From NCBI RefSeq assembly GCF_033118175.1, contig NC_083714.1, forward strand, positions 13,144,001-13,208,000: DNA of 64,000 nucleotides, in the 5' to 3' direction. Below the pieces are notes generated by a model. That model did no database searches, was not told the DNA's origin, and saw only the letters and a list, made by a program, of their open reading frames with translations. The first letter of the stretch is position 1, and each line of letters begins with the position of its first letter. Made by a program: the position numbers and the translations under genes. This DNA comes from Dama dama (lineage: Eukaryota; Chordata; Mammalia; Artiodactyla; Cervidae). Of this stretch, positions 1 through 64,000 are shown in pieces.

Positions 1-73
1 CCCATGCCAAAGGGAGCCCCAGCTTTGAAAGTTTGGCCAGCTCCTGGGCTCTGTTTCCCTGCTGGCCATTACC
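1..73 (-). other. GUCY2F: GUCY2F 3' UTR or intron 19 start
   Basis: Sequence after the stop codon. It contains no AATAAA/ATTAAA on the minus strand, so transcript cleavage is not within it. GTAATG at 72-67 could be a splice donor leading to a non-coding last exon beyond the left edge, as in GUCY2D. Otherwise this is continuous 3' UTR. Confidence 0.5.
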
Positions 74-62684
<62,611 letters not shown>

Positions 62685-64000
62685 CTGCAGAGAGAAAGAG
62701 GAAGAGGAAGAATGGCATCAGAAAGAGGTTGTATATAAAGGGCACCACAGAGCGACTCCTCGTGCTTTCTGGTGACTCTAAAATCAAGCTACATCTACCT
62801 AACTTATTTCTATTCTTCTCCAACACAGTCTGTCTTGTTGACTTTATGGACACAGAAAGCAATTTCACTGTTCTGAAGCAAAACTACTCACCACTCTGAC
62901 AATAACAAATCACATGAATGAAGGCTGACCCGGGTGTTTCTTTAGAGAAAAAAGTTCACGAATGGAAAACTTTGAGTACGTTAATTTAAGTTGAACAGCA
63001 ATAGAGTTCTTGAGAACAAATATGTTATCTCATCTGTGAAGGGTATTATGTTGCCTTCATAAAATAAAAGATCTTTTTAATCCACCCAAGCCCATAGACC
63101 TCGTGAGTTATAAATGAAAAACGTAGCACTTGTCCTTCAAGGGTGGGCCTGGTTTTGATAATTAGTATTTTCACTAGGATGTAAATTGTCCTCTGCAAAA
63201 GCTAAGTGTTTGGATGGATTACTAAGATTTCAGAGGGAAATGATGCAAGTGAAGAGGTACTGAGGTGCTAAAGCAAAAGAGAAGTTGAAGTCTAATTCAA
63301 ATAGATGCATTTGGTTTTAGAAAGGTGTGGGGTATACCTGCATAGGAATAATATAGATCTTCCAAATTTCTCCTCTGGCTCTCAGAGATTTGATGGAGTG
63401 TCCTCACTTCCACAAACTAGAGAGTTTTCATCAGTCAATCAAACTGCCAGTATTATGGGATGCCGACTATGTTGGGTGGTTGGGGGTGGGGCATAAGAAT
63501 TATTAGCTCTGGTCCCTGCCCTCCAGGAGCAGTCCATTTGGGAGGAAGAGACACAATCAATACACAAGAAACAATTGGAGAGCAATTTTGTGCTAATCTG
63601 TGAGGTACAGACTTTTAGTTCAATGGGAGTTCAGAGAGGAGAGGGTGGAGAAATTGTATTTCCGTGGTGGAACCTGATTGACAGGATTTGGATACATCAA
63701 GGAAAGGACAGGTGAATTTTCCAGCAAGGGAAACAATTGCAGATCATAGCATACAAAAGACCAAGATAAAGAGTCGTGCCTTCCTCTTACTAGAAAAACC
63801 TCTTTGGGAGTGGGATCCTTTAACGACTGTGGGAGGCTTTTAAATTGTGGATGGTTATTCAAAGCTGCAAAGTACCTTTCATTGTCCTTATTATTTTAAA
63901 TTAACTACATAGAGTTCCAAGCTGTTTATGTCACCTGGCTGCAAATGATTGATTCTGTGAGTGTCCCAATATTAAAACATGCCCTCCCCTAAACAGGTTC
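62685..64000 (-). other. GUCY2F: GUCY2F intron 4, 3' part
   Basis: Intron upstream of the transmembrane exon, running off the right edge; its exon 4 donor is not in the window. I see no coding exon and no confident repeat. 63480-63660 resembles an old L2-type relic only weakly. Confidence 0.8.

Overview
This is a piece of ruminant (bovid-type) nuclear DNA. It is full of Bov-tA, Bov-A2 and CHR-type tRNA-derived SINEs and BovB (RTE) LINE tails, over older L1, L2 and MIR relics, which is the repeat signature of cattle, sheep, goat and their relatives. There are no operons, no long open reading frames and no prokaryotic signals. The species cannot be fixed from the window alone.

One gene accounts for all convincing coding sequence. 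It is on the minus strand and fills the window: the 3' two thirds of GUCY2F (retinal guanylate cyclase 2, RetGC-2/ROS-GC2, X-linked in mammals). Fifteen coding exons can be placed to the base, from the transmembrane exon at 62684-62600 to the stop codon at 76-74. All have AG acceptors and GT donors. They join in one continuous frame of 645 residues plus a stop, with no frameshift or internal stop. By comparison with the paralogue GUCY2D these are exons 5 to 19. The signal peptide and extracellular exons lie beyond the right edge. A donor-like GTAATG directly after the stop suggests that the 3' UTR continues in another exon beyond the left edge.

Reading in gene order (right to left): transmembrane helix (62.6 kb), juxtamembrane segment (58.7 kb), start of the kinase homology domain (51.7, 44.9, 33.7, 31.0, 25.4, 22.1 kb), coiled-coil dimerization helix (19.0 kb), class III cyclase catalytic domain (18.0, 13.8, 9.8, 6.7 kb), and the C-terminal tail (0.3 and 0.1 kb). 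The kinase domain lacks the catalytic HRD and DFG residues. The cyclase domain keeps its metal-binding, guanine-selecting and transition-state residues, so an active enzyme is predicted.

The rest is intron. Introns hold about thirty young ruminant SINE/BovB copies, a large block of old L1 sequence antisense to the gene (about 35.9-41.0 kb), an L1 3' end at 14.75-15.48 kb, and several decayed L2 reverse-transcriptase relics in sense orientation. They also hold MIR relics, a mariner end, a MER2-like DNA transposon and simple repeats. The most notable small-scale observations are two near-empty retrotransposition scars (poly-A tract only, between perfect direct repeats), inverted SINE pairs bracketing exons 7 and 12, and an unidentified decayed protein-like segment near 8.5-8.8 kb. 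I found no undescribed system: this is an ordinary, repeat-rich vertebrate gene.
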